Part shown: positions 5,369 through 5,526 of the stretch, piece by piece
How the letters are laid out: each line of letters opens with the position of its first letter
Position numbering within the stretch: the first letter of the stretch is position 1
Assembly: GCA_045542075.1 (NCBI GenBank)
Contig: JAZQKI010000029.1
Coordinates: 1 to 5,526, forward strand
Reading direction: 5' to 3'
From: SVTX01 sp045542075
GTDB taxonomy: Bacteria; Bacillota; Clostridia; Oscillospirales; CAG-272
DNA: 5,526 nt
Notes under the pieces: model-generated
What the model was told of the DNA's origin: nothing
The model's database searches: none
What the model saw: only the letters and a program-made list of their open reading frames with translations
Program-made: the position numbers and the translations under genes

Positions 5369-5386
5369 ATATGTAACCTGCTCGGC

Positions 5387-5420
5387 AATGGGTTGTTGCG
5401 TATGCAACAACCCATTTTTT
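5387..5420. terminator. 13-bp perfect stem-loop between the Asn/Gln-rich gene and pcrA
   Basis: Arms 5387-5399 (AATGGGTTGTTGC) and 5404-5416 pair perfectly around the loop GTAT, followed on the plus strand by a six-T run. As an intrinsic terminator it therefore reads best for plus-strand transcripts. On the minus strand, the direction of both flanking genes, the stem is preceded by A-runs and followed by GCCGAGC, with no U-tract. It could be a weak terminator of the upstream gene, an mRNA 3'-end stabiliser, or a leader hairpin of pcrA. Confidence 0.55.
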
Positions 5421-5424
5421 ATTA

Positions 5425-5526
5425 TCAGTAGTTCTTGTTCTGGCTGTTGTTCTGGCTGTTGTTCTGGTTCTTGTTCTGATTCTGATTCTGATTATTCTTG
5501 TTCTGGCTGTTGTTCTGATTCTTGTT
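5425..5526 (-). CDS. Asn/Gln-rich repeat protein, C-terminal fragment (runs off right edge)
   Basis: On the minus strand, the frame entering at 5526 is open for 33 codons and ends in TGA at 5425-5427. The peptide is almost only Asn, Gln, Lys and Ser, built on short units such as QNKN, QNNS and QNQN, and ends NKNY. Such compositions occur in short Clostridia proteins and recall gamma-type small acid-soluble spore proteins of Bacillus, but the fragment is too short and low in complexity to assign. AAC and CAG codons dominate in a regular pattern with a clean stop followed by TAATAAAAAA, which favours real coding. The gene would lie 56 nt upstream of pcrA on the same strand. The function is unknown. 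Confidence 0.6.
   Translation of the reverse strand, partial: NKNQNNSQNKNNQNQNQNKNQNNSQNNSQNKNY
5427..5526. repeat. Short tandem repeat (6-, 9- and 15-bp units)
   Basis: The plus strand is built from TTCTGGCTGTTG, TTCTTG and TTCTGA units in tandem. Every unit is a multiple of three, so the array keeps the minus-strand Asn/Gln-rich frame open. Such arrays can change length by replication slippage without breaking the frame. Confidence 0.75.

Overview
The window looks like chromosomal DNA from a low-to-mid GC Bacillota (Firmicutes), most likely an uncultured gut-type member of Clostridia near Oscillospiraceae/Ruminococcaceae. The reasons are the rplM-rpsI ribosomal pair, a PcrA-type helicase with a long insertion between motifs I and Ia, Shine-Dalgarno sites of GGAGG type, near-consensus sigma-A promoters, and an Asn/Gln-rich short-repeat protein. 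The lineage is an inference from the proteins; there is no rRNA here.

Layout. (1) Positions 1-369, minus: the N-terminal 123 residues of a nucleotidyltransferase-fold protein that runs off the left edge. It has its own promoter (410-438) and RBS. (2) Positions 370-772: about 400 bases without a gene, but full of structure. It holds a stem-loop abutting that promoter, a 70-bp repeat with 10-bp terminal inverted repeats (479-548), an intrinsic terminator (550-579), and a 172-bp hairpin-rich insert. The insert is flanked by an 18-bp imperfect direct repeat of the 3' end of rpsI (601-618 and 773-790). (3) Positions 773-1626, minus: rpsI (S9) and rplM (L13), an operon behind a perfect-consensus TTGACA-N17-TATAAT promoter at 1677-1705. 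(4) Positions 1706-1946: no gene. It is AT-rich, with T-tracts spaced about one helical turn. (5) Positions 1971-2963, plus: a 330-residue protein with three S1/OB-fold RNA-binding modules. (6) Positions 2960-5368, minus: pcrA, a UvrD/Rep-family SF1A DNA helicase. It converges on the S1 gene, and the two stop codons overlap in CTAA. (7) Positions 5425-5526, minus: the C-terminal end of an Asn/Gln-rich repeat protein, separated from pcrA by a 13-bp perfect stem-loop.

Most of the window is housekeeping: translation (S9, L13, probably the S1-domain protein) and DNA repair or replication-conflict resolution (PcrA). The least ordinary part is the region downstream of rpsI. A compact, non-coding array of short hairpins, most with 3-nt loops, sits exactly between two copies of the rpsI C-terminal coding sequence. 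This looks like the footprint of a site-specific insertion that regenerates the rpsI 3' end and places a new strong terminator ahead of the apparently original one. I did not find a complete new multi-gene system. This element is the best candidate for something undescribed.
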